Shown: one piece after another, positions 22,378 to 33,423 of the stretch
Layout of the letters: every line of letters begins with the position of its first letter
How positions within the stretch are numbered: position 1 is the stretch's first letter
Source: Timema cristinae
Taxonomy: Eukaryota; Arthropoda; Insecta; Phasmatodea; Timematidae
Reading direction: 5' to 3'
NCBI GenBank assembly: GCA_039000515.1
Contig: JBCFYV010000100.1
Location: 27,338,818 to 27,402,817 of the forward strand
Length of the DNA stretch: 64,000 nt
Made by a program: the position numbers and the translations under genes
Notes under the pieces: generated by a model
What the model saw: only the letters and a program-made list of their open reading frames with translations
The model's database searches: none
Told to the model about the DNA's origin: nothing

Positions 22378-22761
22378 ATATGATTAGCGAGAACGAGTTA
22401 ACTAATAGTTTGTTATTGAAATACTAATATGAATACTGAGTAGTGATCGACATGATTGAATGATTTTAAGAAACAAATAATCATTCAATTCTTTGAAAAA
22501 ATATTCAAATGATTTTGAGAAGTAGTAAAGAGTCGGTAATAATCGGATATTTACTACTTCTAAAAGTAGTTACTAGTTGCTCGTTTTGCTTTGTGCTACT
22601 ATTCTCTTTACCCTGCTGTTGGATCCCCCAACACGCATTCCTTCGCGTTTGCAGCTTATCAACGCATTTCTCAAATAAGTAGCTCGCAATTAATATAAAT
22701 ACTTTTGCGTACGATTAATAATTAAATAAAGAACGTATGTTTCCCTTTGTGTTTAAAAGAG

Positions 22762-24690
22762 TCGAAATAATTTACCCTTTATTTTGTTTTTGTTTGTAAG
22801 AGATTTTATTTGGTAAACCTCAATAATTATATCATAACAAGTAAGGAAACATTATTTGAAGGGAACGAACACCAGCCCCGAAGGGCTCTCGAACGCCAAC
22901 AGCAAACAGTATATAAAATAAACACAAACGACATCCTTTAGCGACCTGGCGGGCTGATAGTGGTATTACATTGGGTGACGGGCGGGAAAATAATTAAAAA
23001 ACCCTCCCGAACGCCAATAAAGGGTCAGCAAGGACCTTAAATAAATACTGGAGTACAAGTACACGGATAAACGTATAGGAACAGAAAACATAGGACAGGG
23101 AACCAAACGTGAAATACTACAAAATTAAACACTGGAGGTGAAAGGCCCCATACGTAGCCCCGGGGTGAAAAATAAAATAAACTTCACCCTGTGGGTAATT
23201 TTTGCCACACAAGGTGTGGGAAACCAAAGGGGGAGGGGGGGGTGGGGGGGAATAAAAATTATTTACCGAGCGGGATAGGAAGTTCCTCCGCCCACGAGAC
23301 GCGGGAGGTGAAGGGGATGGAGAAAAAGGCCGTGGAGCAAAAACGGGGGGAGGGGGTGTAGAGAGACACATGAAAACGGGTTGGAAAACATCGAGAGAGA
23401 AGGGGGGAGCGAAAAAAGAGGGCCGGACACGTAACCGGTCGACCCCGGTTCGACGACCGGTCAATGCACGGTTGGTTATCAAGTGAGGCTCCGGGGTCGG
23501 TTTGGCAGGACGATTAGTACTCCACCAGGATTACGTATGATATTGATACGTAGCCCTTACGGCAATTGGAAATGAACTTGTTCCAGTGGATTTTTTTTGC
23601 CCGTTCTGGTGTGGGATTCGGGTGGACGGGAGGAAATAAAAAAATTTGGGCTAATATTTGGGAGTGGGATTACTACCCACCCCCGCAGGTGGTCCATGGG
23701 GAATTATGGGGGAATATCGCAGGGGTTGGTATCGGGGTCGGAGGGAGTGGTAGAACTGGCAGTGGAAGGAACAGTTTAGAGCACTGGGAGACTAGACAGG
23801 GTTACACCAGCCCTCAGTTAGAGGAAATTCCTTTCCCGTCAGGTTTACGTATGAATTTCATACGTAATCCTGGCGGAGTACTAATCGTCCCCCCGAACCG
23901 ACCCCGGAGACTCGGCCGGTACATGAGCATGCCATGTCCGGTCGTCGAACCGGGATAGGTCGGTTCCGAATCCTTCCCTCTTTTTTGGTTTCTTCCTACT
24001 CTACAGCTGTCTCCTGACCCTCCTCAATGCGTTTCCCCTCTCTCCCTCGCCCCGTTTTCACTCCACTGCCCTTCTTACATTTCCTGTCGCCTCCCGCGTC
24101 CCGCGGGGGGAATTTTCCCACTAACCAGCCCGATAATTTTTATTTATCCCCCTCTTTAGTTTCCCACATCCTGTGCGGCAAAAATCGCCCACAGGGAAGA
24201 GTTTATTTTATTTCCCCTCCAGGGCTACGTATAAAATATCTGCGTAGCCCTGGCGGAGTACTAACGTTTTTTACCGACCGACCCCGGCGGCTCGCCCGAC
24301 CGGGGCCACTCCTCCTCCGCTATTCCTTTCCTATTCCCGTGTTTCTTTTTCTCCCTCCTCTGTTTCTGCTCCCTCTCTTTCCTGTGTACTTTATGTATTT
24401 ATTTTACGGTCCTGGCGACCATACATGAGCTATGGGGTGGGTTTTTTGTATAATTTTCCCACCCCCCACCAATTGATAGCAAAATTCAGCCCGCCAGGGC
24501 GCCATTGTTCTTTCACGTTGAGTTTTGTGTTGTTCGTCTATGTCGTGTTTGTTTCCGAGAGCCCTTCGGGGCTGGTGTTAACTGTCTGTCCTTTATGTTT
24601 CATATTATTTTATTAATGTTATAATCTGTTATATGTGTTACAAAGCTTAAATAAACCCTTACAAACAAACAAAAATTAATATTGACGAGA
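22762..24690. mobile_element. Large inverted-repeat (foldback-like) element
   Basis: The left arm (about 22762-23560) and right arm (about 23830-24690) are diverged inverted copies. For example GAGAGCCCTTCGGGGCTGGTG at 24558 pairs with its complement at 22870. The blocks TAATTTTCCCACC, GGCAAAAATCGCCCACAGGG, CGTCGAACCGGG and GGAGTACTAATCGTCC also have complements in the left arm. Each outer end reads toward AATAAA and CTTACAAACAAA, like a retroelement 3' end. The arms therefore could be two head-to-head copies of one retroelement rather than a true foldback transposon. Palindromic modules such as TTACGTATGAATTTCATACGTAA (23845) lie inside. Open frames are proline-rich and lack recognisable motifs. 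Confidence 0.7.
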
Positions 24691-25500
24691 AAAATAATAT
24701 AAATAATAATTATAGTTTAGCTTTATACTGTCTGTGCGTATGCCAGTGTTTGTAGGCAAAACTGACCAACCCACACCTGCTGTATGGTGGAATTGGAGAC
24801 ATAGACACTGTTTAAAACACTCACAAGAACGGCGTTAGACACATATTTTACATTTGACAAAAATATTTATAGATATTTACAGATTTACATTTCTTCCTTC
24901 TGAGTGAGGCGAGTGTGAAAGTTGGCTAAGCCACTTAGGTACCTGACTGTCTGATTTAATTATTTATTTACCCTTTAATATTTCCTAAACATAACAAAAA
25001 TATATAAGCTTACAATCATAAAATTATTTCAGTGAATAAAATTATAATACGATCTGAATATTACGGCCGGGCAATGTTTTATTAAATACATAAAAAGTAT
25101 ATATTTATCTACTTAATAAATTTAAGTTAACGTTAAAAAGAATTATCTTTCAAACCATTTGTGCTATATGCGATTAGTTAGTTAGGAAGGTAAAATTTTA
25201 AGGAAATGAAAAAGAACAATCCACGTAGTAATGTAGCAAAATAATCGAATCATTTTGTAATTTTTATTCAAATTATTTTTGGCTGATAGTCGATTGTAAA
25301 CTGTACAACCACTTAAACTTTGTATTAAATTAGCCTTAGAATTATTCGAAAGCATAAGGTCGATTATTGTGTAGCAATGGGGACTATTTATTGAAAATGA
25401 ACCTAATAGAAATGAAGACCTGTATAGAGATAGCCTGGAAACATTCATAATCATAAGGTCGATTTTCCTCAGCACTTCTGGGAAGGGTGGGGTAAGAGAA
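24691..25500. other. AT-rich stretch, nothing firmly recognised
   Basis: A minus-strand open frame at 25182-25475 has no recognisable motif and contains an internal repeat of AATCGACCTTATG, so it is not called as a gene. Confidence 0.35.
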
Positions 25501-25663
25501 TGAATCGGCCAGCTCGCGTTAAGTCAGTTACTGTTTTCATTCGAATGTTTTTCTCATTCGAATAATTTTTTTAATTCGAATGATTTTGAAAGAATCGAAT
25601 GAATCATTATTCAGAATAATCGAATGAATCGATTCTATTCATCTGATTCTGCCCATCACTAAT

Positions 25664-25735
25664 ACAGTGAGCGTGATTTTAAAATATCGGTGATTTATAC
25701 CAGTGATTTTTCACTGTGACCTATCTTCATAGTCC
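25664..25735 (-). repeat. MITE fragment F, copy 1
   Basis: On the minus strand, CAGTGAAAAATCACTGGTAT and AAATCACCGATATTTTAAAA match 35571-35620 almost exactly. CAGTGAAAAATCACTG is itself a hairpin. Confidence 0.7.
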
Positions 25736-26794
25736 CATGAGTACACACACACAATTATTTCCACATACACCCAACAGAAGTTTCCCCGAACCCCTTAGTT
25801 TAGTTAATTAATAGTCATTTGAGTCTACTAGAAGGTCAGTGAATGTGAAAACGTTAAAGTGTAGACGTTAAAACACAAACAACAGTTTTTATAATATTTA
25901 TTTACACAAATAAAGTTTTTACAAATATAGCTCAAACCATGAAAAGTATACATGGAAGAGAAAATGATACTGATAAAGATATGTAAATATTGTTTTAAAT
26001 ATTATTCATGTAATTATTTATAATATATTTCCGTTTTATAATGTACCTGCTTGAGGAACTCCGGTCAGATAACAATAATAACGTAATTAATCATTCTAAT
26101 TGTGGCATTTTTTAATGAAACAAACAAATTATTTGTAACACGTAATAAAAAATGTAAAATTAATGTTATTTTACAGAGACAAAGTTTGTTAGGGTTTTAT
26201 TTAATTTAAATAAAATATAATGAAAAATATACCAATAAGGTGAAAAAATACATTATTATTCTATAATAATATTTCTGATTGAAATAGAGGACCAATTAGT
26301 AAGTACTATGTTTTATTCATAAAAACAAACACAATATTTTGTTGATCACAATAACCAATCTGTAAATATAAACTTTGATTCAAATTTTTCTAATATATAT
26401 TTAACAAAATTTAAAATTTCAAAAATTAATTATTTATGAATTACCCGAAATTATTTGGTATTTGTAAAAAAAAGGTTATTCTTATTTATCATGAAAAAAA
26501 CTTCCCCCCTAGATTTTTCCGGTTAATTTAAAAAAAAAATCAAACGTTCTATATATTGTTGCAAGTAAACTATGCTTAAATTATTTTATTTTAGATAAAT
26601 AAACTATATTATTGATAATGTAAAAGAGTTCTACCGATACCAAGGAAGTCATTTGGGATCAAATAATTAGGCCCATTTTGTAAAATATCGAAATTAAAAA
26701 TGAGTAATCATTCATAATCCACTGTTTACTTATTATATATCAATGGAGGAATAACGGGATATCAGCTTTCTCATTACAGCGTCTATATAGATAT
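25736..26794. other. Very AT-rich intergenic stretch, nothing recognised
   Basis: No gene, RNA or bounded repeat seen. Confidence 0.45.
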
Positions 26795-27038
26795 CACCCG
26801 CCGCGGTGGCGTAGTTGGCTAACGCGCTAGTCATGTTGAGCTCGACCACTGAGGACTAAGAGATCGAGGTTCGAATCTCGGTCGGGTGAACTGTTTTTTT
26901 TTTCCTAAATAGTTTTCCACTCTCCATGCCAATGCGGGTTCACTTCCTCTAATTAAACCTTCCCAATTCCCACTCCATTAGCGCAATTAGCACTTAAAGC
27001 GTATAACCCAAACGGGCAGCAAGACGTGGCGCTAAATA
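26795..27038 (+). mobile_element. SINE family A, best-preserved full-length copy
   Basis: The head has GGCGTAGTTGGCTAACGCGC (A box) and GAGGTTCGAATCTCG (B box). A conserved body with CCTTCCCAATTCC follows, then the tail AACCCAAACGGGCAGCAAG, ending in a long ATA microsatellite (27038-27097). It serves as the reference for the family. The head is not a functional tRNA, since the downstream sequence does not close an acceptor stem. Confidence 0.92.
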
Positions 27039-27046
27039 ACAACAAC

Positions 27047-27097
<51 letters not shown>
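27038..27097. repeat. AAT microsatellite after a SINE tail
   Basis: About 20 AAT/ATA units at the 3' end of the preceding SINE. Confidence 0.95.
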
Positions 27098-27160
27098 TAG
27101 ACTTATTATATTATTTTAATATAAAAATGACACTTGGACATGGGAAGCGAACTAGAGACC

Positions 27161-27405
27161 TTTGGCATAGTATGCCAATGCATTACTTTCATGTTAGACT
27201 AGCCTGTTGATGACAGGGAGATCGGGGTTAGATCTCGGTCAGATGCACTGAGGTTGGTTTTTCCTAAATGGTTCTCCATTCTCACTCCCCACAAGGTTGG
27301 GCGCACTTCCTTTTAATTCAACCTTCTTGATCCTTAACACTTAATAGTAATTACTACATAAGTGAATAACTCGAACAGGTAGTAAAACACTGCCCTAAAA
27401 AATAA
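27161..27405 (+). mobile_element. SINE family A, diverged copy
   Basis: Retains the order of blocks, including GATCGGGGTTAGATCTCGG (B box), GGTTTTTCCTAAATGGTT, AATTCAACCTTC and a tail AACTCGAACAGGTAGTAA, but is strongly mutated. Confidence 0.8.
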
Positions 27406-27940
27406 TATATATGGAGGAGAATTCGACTTGTCCCACAACATGCTGGATTACAGTTTTGTAGTGTTTGGTCTTATGATCTTTATATTAGCCAACATAATAG
27501 TTATAAATTATATTAGGAGTTCTATTGGAAATATATATGCATAATATTATATATCTTAGATAAATTTATAACAATTGATGTAACAATCTTTTATTCTATT
27601 TCTAATTTATAACTCTCGTAGTACGCTTCACACATGCCAAAAAACATAATACAATACCCCTTCCTGGTGACCATGAAATCCTGCAGCCATTGCATGCTGC
27701 GAAAGTGAGCCCTCTCTTGTGATGTTTCACTCGCTTCACTTCCTGAAGGGGTGGATGATTTTGCTCGAACTTGTCTGCCAAAATATTCTTTAAGTCGAGT
27801 CCATCTTAACTTACATTCTTCAGCTGCACAAATGTTTTTTAAACCATATATTAAATTTTTACAATTATTTATATACTTTTCAATAGCCCTAAATTATTCT
27901 CAAAGATACACTAGAAGAATCCAACCTGGTTCAGAAACAG
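27406..27940. other. AT-rich stretch, nothing recognised
   Basis: A + strand open frame starting at 27751 runs into the next SINE and has no protein motif. Confidence 0.4.
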
Positions 27941-27944
27941 AATG

Positions 27945-28170
27945 GTATAAAGTGTCACTTTCGTGTTGTACTGGCCTGCTGAAGACGAGATCGGGGTTTG
28001 AATCCTAGTTGGCTCTACTGAAGGTGGTGTTTTGCAAAATGGTTTCCCACTTTCCTTCCATGTAAATGTGGGTAATTACCTCTAAAATGCTTTCGTCCTA
28101 GTCCCTATCCCATTAGAGTAATTATCTATATACATATATGCCTGAACAAGTAGGACAGTGTGATAAAAAA
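27945..28170 (+). mobile_element. SINE family A, diverged copy
   Basis: Begins within the head and keeps GATCGGGGTTTGAATCCTAG (B box) and the body. The tail is decayed to CCTGAACAAGTAGGAC. Confidence 0.75.
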
Positions 28171-28220
28171 AAATAGAAGAGTACATTTGGGATATTTGAA
28201 AAGATTAATAATTAATTTGT

Positions 28221-28459
28221 CACTGTGTCTTACTACCAGTTTGGGTTGTACAATTAAGTATTAATTTTGCTAATGGGTTGTGAATTGGGAAGTTGAATTT
28301 AGAGGAAGTGAACCCACATTTGCATGGAGGGAGAGTGGAAAACTATCTAGGAAACCCCCCAGTTCACCTGAGCGAGATTCGAACCTTGATCTCCCCATCT
28401 TCGGCAGTAAAGATCAACACAAATCTAAGGCGTTAAATAACTACACAACCGAGGCGGGT
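28221..28459 (-). mobile_element. SINE family A, minus-strand copy
   Basis: Tail complement at the left (GTGTCTTACTACCAGTTTGGG), B-box complement in GAGCGAGATTCGAACCTTG and head ending at ACAACCGAGGCGGG. Confidence 0.82.
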
Positions 28460-28639
28460 ATTTGACAAGATACTTCTATGTGCTAAAAAGCAGAATTATT
28501 TAAAAAATAGCTTTGGGCTTTGCCTGACATATTAGGTAGCTCCTATGAGTGGTGCTGCCCTTTGCGGCTATCACAAACTTGCACGTCCTATTTCAATATA
28601 AATTACATGTGCCAATGTACACCAGGGGAAAGCATGCCA

Positions 28640-29330
28640 CCCAATCTTGCAAGAGTGGTTTAGATTCCACTCATGCGAACATGTTCCTAGCTCAGGTGGA
28701 TTTTCTAATTGCCTAAAAAAGGACTAGGCATAGTAAAATATATGAACAGACACATTATGCATATAGAGCCTGAAGACGGGGAAATCGCCGTTCAAATTCG
28801 GTCGGGTGCAGTGAGGGTGGGTTTTTCACTCTCACTGTACACAAATGCAGGTGCACTTCTTCAGAATTCAACCTTCCTTATTCCTTCCTCTGAATTCAAC
28901 CCTTCTGATCTCTAACCCATTAGTAGTTTGTATACAGGCCTATCACCTGAATAGACGTGCTAAGAAAAAAAGAATGGTTTGTATTACAGAAGTACAAACA
29001 CGTCTCTAGTTCAGATGAATTTTCTATAAGTGCCTATAAAGGGCTGGGCTTAAAAACATATGGAGAGATCATTTATTCAAATAGCCTATTTTTTTCTAGT
29101 GTCCATGATTAAATCAAATATAAACACAAGATGGAAATAGAGATGTTTGGGTCCCACTATTACAAATATGTTTCCAACTCAGGTGGATTTTCTAACTGCC
29201 TAAAAAAGGAGTCACCCTGATAAAAAAAATACGAGTAGAAACTATTTATGCATACATATATTTTTTTTCTAGTTTTCATAAATAAACGCAACATTTAAAA
29301 AAAGTGGTTTGGCTTCCAGAGTAAAAGTAG
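28640..29330. repeat. Degenerate tandem repeat of about 170 bp, split by a SINE
   Basis: The block TCAGGTGGATTTTCTAA.TGCCTAAAAAAGGA recurs near 28695, 29010 (mutated) and 29178. The companion block TTTTTTTCTAGTGTCCATGATTAAA recurs as TTTTTTCTAGTTTTCATAAATAAA near 29265. The larger first spacing is explained by the SINE at 28766-28966. Confidence 0.6.
28766..28966 (+). mobile_element. SINE family A, head-truncated copy
   Basis: Starts at GAGCCTGAAGACGGGG, keeps the B-box region and body, and ends in a mutated tail TATCACCTGAATAGACGTGC. The AATTCAACCTTC block is partly duplicated. Confidence 0.75.
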
Positions 29331-29945
29331 GCCTACTTGTAGCCAAAACGTTACCTGGTATCCCGATGATTTCTGAAATACTTAGCCAGGCATTTTCCTT
29401 TCTTAAAGCGTCTTTAAACTCTTTAAGTTTTTATTAAACAAAAGAGGCCTTTGCCGAACACAATCAATAAGAAGAGAATCCATTTCAAAATCGCTAGTAT
29501 CCATATTTATCAATTAGAAAAAATTTAATGATGCTAGTAAATGGAGTATAAACCAAATAATAGGGGTGTTGAACCTACAAAATCAAAGCCAATATTTCTG
29601 AGAACTTGATATTTCTCAGAAAACACTTTCCAAGAAGCCGCTCTTACTGGGGTGTTTAGATTTTTAAAATGTTTCTGAAATAGATCCGCGTGTAGCCATC
29701 TTTTCATTTTGTATATGTTTCCATAGCGATGGATTCAATCACTGATATTCTTTCTGTATTTCAACTTCAAGGCGCATGCGCATATTTACTCGGCTGTGAT
29801 TGGTAGTCCGTAGAAAGTTAAAGTTGAGCAACTTCTACGAAGTAAGGACTTGCGGATAAGAACTCTGTAGTAAGAGCAATCTGATATTGTAGCATCGATT
29901 TCTTACGGACCACGGACCTACGGATACAGAGTCTGTATCAGGGCC
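29310..29945. mobile_element. Harbinger-like element remnant with one recognisable end
   Basis: The right end, read on the minus strand, is GGCCCTGATACAGACTCTGT followed by TCCGTAGGTCCG. It adjoins TTA at 29946-29948, the usual target of PIF/Harbinger. It contains the MADF-like fragment. No second end was found to the left, so the left limit is arbitrary. The insertion appears to have cut into repeat E copy 2. Confidence 0.55.
29315..29504 (-). pseudogene. MADF-like domain fragment of a Harbinger accessory gene
   Basis: From ATG at 29504 on the minus strand the reading is MDTSDFEMDSLLIDCVRQRP then LLFNKNLKSLK. After a one-base shift it continues as RKENAWLSISEIIGIPGNVL. The pattern LIDCVRQRPLLF...K...RKENAW..I is characteristic of MADF DNA-binding domains. 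Such domains occur in the accessory protein of PIF/Harbinger elements. The position, next to the Harbinger-type end at 29945, supports that origin. A frameshift and the lack of downstream exons make it dead. Confidence 0.6.
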
Positions 29946-29948
29946 TTA

Positions 29949-30493
29949 AATGTATGAACATTGTTTTAAAACCCACATTCCACTTGACAAGAAAGCTAGT
30001 ATTAACTATCAATAAGCGTGGCTCACGCACAATACACTTAAATTAGTTACCTAAATGGGAAAAGAAACGGACTCGTTTGGAAAGTTATTTTTTGCATAGA
30101 GTGCAGCACGCTTCAACTGTACAGAAATAGTTTAATTTTCTTCAATAGATGGCACTTATTTCAGTTTGAATTAAATACATTTATTTGTTACTAATATAAA
30201 AAATATTTGATCAATATTTAGATTATTATGTGTATAAATTTATATTAAAACCACCTTTTAAGTATTTTAAAATAAATTAAACAATTGGTTTGTTTTCTTT
30301 TACCACTAATCTATAAAGTGCAATATGATTTTTATACTCCACATATATAGATATAATATCAATATTTATATAAAAAAAATAACCTTGATTAATTCCGATT
30401 GTGATGATTTCAAGCCTCATAACAGGCGCTGATATTTATAGCCTCTTTTTAGAACGTGGGAAGTGACCGTTACTGGCACTGCCCATATTACTA
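29949..30493 (+). repeat. Dispersed repeat E, copy 2
   Basis: Second copy of the repeat at 21110-21712, same orientation, lacking the approximately 40-bp segment and ending at TGCCCATATTAC. Its left side stops at the end of the Harbinger remnant. Confidence 0.85.
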
Positions 30494-30844
30494 ATGTAGC
30501 ACAAATTATGTAGAGGCTGATATTGTCGCACTAAGGAAATAGATCCAATTAATCTGCGCCTTTCCACTTTTAATAAAGACTCAAACAAGGGATAGGAAAA
30601 AACTGCTCCTTTAGGCCACGGACACACACGACACTGGTAGCGGAGCTTACAATTCAAACACACAAAGAGCAATGGCGATGGCCACTCAGAGAGCGCAGCT
30701 GACAGCGGTGCGGAGAGGGGATAGGCGCGTATAGCAGAGCTGGTGGTGAGCGGACAATTCACTTTGTGTTTTGAGACTGGTTGGGGCGGATTGCATTATA
30801 ATTTATGCGAGTTTTATTTAATATAGTAAAGTGATTTTAGGGAA

Positions 30845-30977
30845 ATGGATTGCGAAACACTAATTTCTGAAGTTCACAGCAGAATTCCTCTTTGGCAGAT
30901 GACCAATCCTCAACACCACAACAGAGGAGTGCTTGACAAACTGTGGGATGAGGTGGCCCAAAAGCTGAATTGTACTC
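30845..30977 (+). pseudogene. Accessory gene exon 1
   Basis: 133 nt, 44 codons plus one base. Carries the first helix of the MADF-like domain. Donor GTAAGT at 30978. Confidence 0.8.
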
Positions 30978-31518
30978 GTAAGTATTGCTTTTATCCCAAA
31001 AATACTTAAATAGTCTTGCCAATCTGAAGTAAATCTTTATCTAATTTCAAGTAACTCTTTTTATAATTTTAGTAATCTTAAGCTTAAAAAAATAATTCTA
31101 GTATAACTGTAAATTATTTATATGTAATTGATGTTTTTATTTGTATTAAAGGGGTATTTTAAAATACTAATGTATTAATGTTAATAATAATAGGACTATT
31201 GGGACTACGCATTTTATTTAAGTATTTTTTTTATTTATGAAATTAGAATTACCTAAAGTAGCTAGCTACATTTTACTATCACTCGATGGCTCACATGACA
31301 ACACAAAATAAAAGATTTTGGCTATATTAAAGTAATAGGTACCTGCACATTATTATCTTATATTAAACTTAAGTACATTCATATACTAGTCCTAGTTACT
31401 TTATATTATTAATTATTGGATTGTCTCTGAAATAATTAGTAAAGGATGTGCGAATATTTTTTGATTGTACTGTAGAACTGTTGTTATTTCTGCGTATACA
31501 ATGATTACCATCATTTTG

Positions 31519-32291
31519 TTAGTCACTTACTTCTTCAATATTTGAGAATTCTTGAAAGTGTGGGTCTCTGTTGCCATCAAGTGTTCTTACAAAATTATGC
31601 AAAATACAAGCTGCTTTTATGATTGATATAGCTAGATCCACATTAGTTTCTATTTCTTTTGCTAAAATTCGCCACTTGGCGCGTAGTATGCCAAAAGCAC
31701 ATTCTACACATTTTCGTGCTCTAGATAATCTCTCATTATATGCAATTTTTTCTGGTGTAAAATTTGTTCGAGGATAAGGTCTCATAAGATAGGTCTTCAA
31801 TGGATAAGCTTCATCCCAATTAATACACAAGGTGATTCTATTAGTGAACCTGGGAAGAACTGTGGTTCAGGAACATTGAATGAATTGCTTTCAAGTAAAT
31901 TATACAACGTAGATGCAGTCAATGTTCCTCCATCACTTTGCCTGCCCCTCCAACTTCTATCACAATAAATTTGTCATCTGCACCTGCAACTGCTTGCAAC
32001 ACGATTGAAAAGTGCTTTTTGTAGCAAAAATACAATGACTCACTATTATCTGGGCACTTAATTTTACAGTGTTTTCCGTCAATTGCACCAAAACAGTTTG
32101 GAAAATCCCAACGAGTGTAAAATTCTTTTACATTTACTTGTAATTGTTCTCTTGTTGGAACTGGCATATAATGTTCTTGAAGTTCATCCCATATTGCAGC
32201 ACAAGTATCTCGAACTATTGATGCTACAGTTGATTTTCCCATTCGAAATTCAAATGAAAGAGATCTGAAGGAATTTCCAGTGGCCAGGAAC
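31519..32291 (-). pseudogene. Transposase exon 2 (catalytic DDE region)
   Basis: Contains all three catalytic residues but is split by the frameshifts near 31945 and 31817. It ends in SNIEEVSD and a stop. Confidence 0.85.
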
Positions 32292-32446
32292 CTGAAATAG
32301 GATTTAATTATCTCATAACATTTTTGTCATTATTGTTAACCTAATACCTAATAAACCCAATACCTGATACATTTTGTTTACTATTACATAATTTATGTCT
32401 TAGTAGCCTTTTTAAGAGTTTACCCCTTTTTGTTTTTTTGTTTCAG

Positions 32447-33159
32447 GAAAAGATGCTAGAATGAAATGGTAATATTTGAGGGACCTGTACAGGAAAGAAC
32501 GGAATAAAATTCCTATTTCTCGTTCTGGGGATGAATGTAGCAATTATAAAACATCGTGGCCTTATTTCGAGATGTTGTTATTTCTAAAAGATCAACTTAA
32601 AGCAAAACCAGTGAGTAGTAACCTCCGCTATACACAGTCACTAGATGATCAGGATAGTAATGAAACTAAACGTCAAATTAGTGACCAAAATGAGACAAAT
32701 AACGATGATATATCAAATGAAGAATTACAAGAATCTTCTAGCACTACAAGAAAAAACATACACCAAACGAATATTTCACATAAAAGAAAAAGGTTCAGCT
32801 ACAATACAAGTGAAGTAAATGCAAAATTAGTAGAAATAGAGGAGCGAAAATTGCAATTACTTGCAAAAGATTGTGCTAACAATGACGAACAAAAGTCTGA
32901 TGATTATCATTTTTTGGTCAGCTTATTGCCACTGTTCAAAGACTTTTCAAATATTCAGAAATTGCGTGTACGAACTAAATTTCATCAAGTACTTATGGAA
33001 GAAATATTACAGCAAACTAATTTGTCAGCAGCATCATCTCCAGGTTTGAGTTTCACATCGAGTGGCACTTCTAGTAACACTCAATACCACAATCTTATCA
33101 TGCCAAATACTAATGAACAATACCAGGTTCAATATCCACACTACAGTAATTTGGAATGA
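32447..33159 (+). pseudogene. Accessory gene exon 2
   Basis: Completes the MADF-like domain, then has a polar linker and the BESS-like motif. Premature TAA at 32470-32472. Natural stop TGA at 33157-33159. Confidence 0.8.
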
Positions 33160-33423
33160 TTATTTTAAGTATACCTGTAGCTGATTGAAAAAATTATTGT
33201 CGTTTTTAATAAGAACCTACCTGTTCTTATTTATATATTAATTTAATATGTTTTAACATGAATTAAAAATTAATTTTTATGGTATTTGTCCTTAAACCTC
33301 TTAGGAGAAATGTTTGTACAACAATGATCTATATCCATTTTAGACTCAATAGTCAATATGCACATTTTTTAATGGTCGAAATTTATAAAAGCTAGTTTTA
33401 GTTAAGTGAATAATTTCACTTAC

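Larger units (their letters stand above)
22441..25661. mobile_element. Candidate larger hAT-like element enclosing the inverted-repeat element
   Basis: The left end TAGTGATCGACATGATTGAA and the right end on the minus strand, TAGTGATGGGCAGAATCAGA, share the first seven bases. Both lead into repeated ATTCAAT/GATTCATTCGATT motifs. The 8-bp flanks are ATACTGAG (22433-22440) and ATACAGTG (25662-25669), matching at 6 of 8. The pairing is plausible but unproven. The two ends could belong to separate decayed elements. Confidence 0.4.
30845..33159 (+). pseudogene. Harbinger accessory protein (MADF/SANT-like plus BESS-like), one premature stop
   Basis: Exon 1 is 30845-30977, starting MDCETLISEVHSRIPLW and ending ...KLNCT before GTAAGT. 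Exon 2 is 32447-33159 after TTTTTTTGTTTCAG. The splice restores CGA-AAA-GAT and the reading RKDARMKW. A TAA stop then lies at 32470-32472, followed by YLRDLYRKERNKIP. MADF domains usually have a lysine or similar residue in a KW-x-x-LRD-x-Y context, so a single substitution probably made the stop. The C-terminal part (near 32900-33015) reads YHFLVSLLPLFKDF followed by a KLRVRTKFHQVL helix, a BESS-like protein-interaction motif. Known relatives bring the transposase to the nucleus and to DNA. It would be intact but for the stop. Confidence 0.85.

Noticed and set aside
23117..24428. Proline-rich open frames in the inverted-repeat element
   Set aside because: They lie in C/G-rich repeats, overlap on both strands, and show no recognisable domain.
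25182..25475. Minus-strand open frame of 97 codons
   Set aside because: No recognisable motif, contains an internal nucleotide repeat, and is in AT-rich transposon-derived surroundings.
26795..26890. tRNA gene
   Set aside because: A- and B-box-like segments are present, but the sequence does not close an acceptor stem and continues into a SINE body seen in many copies.
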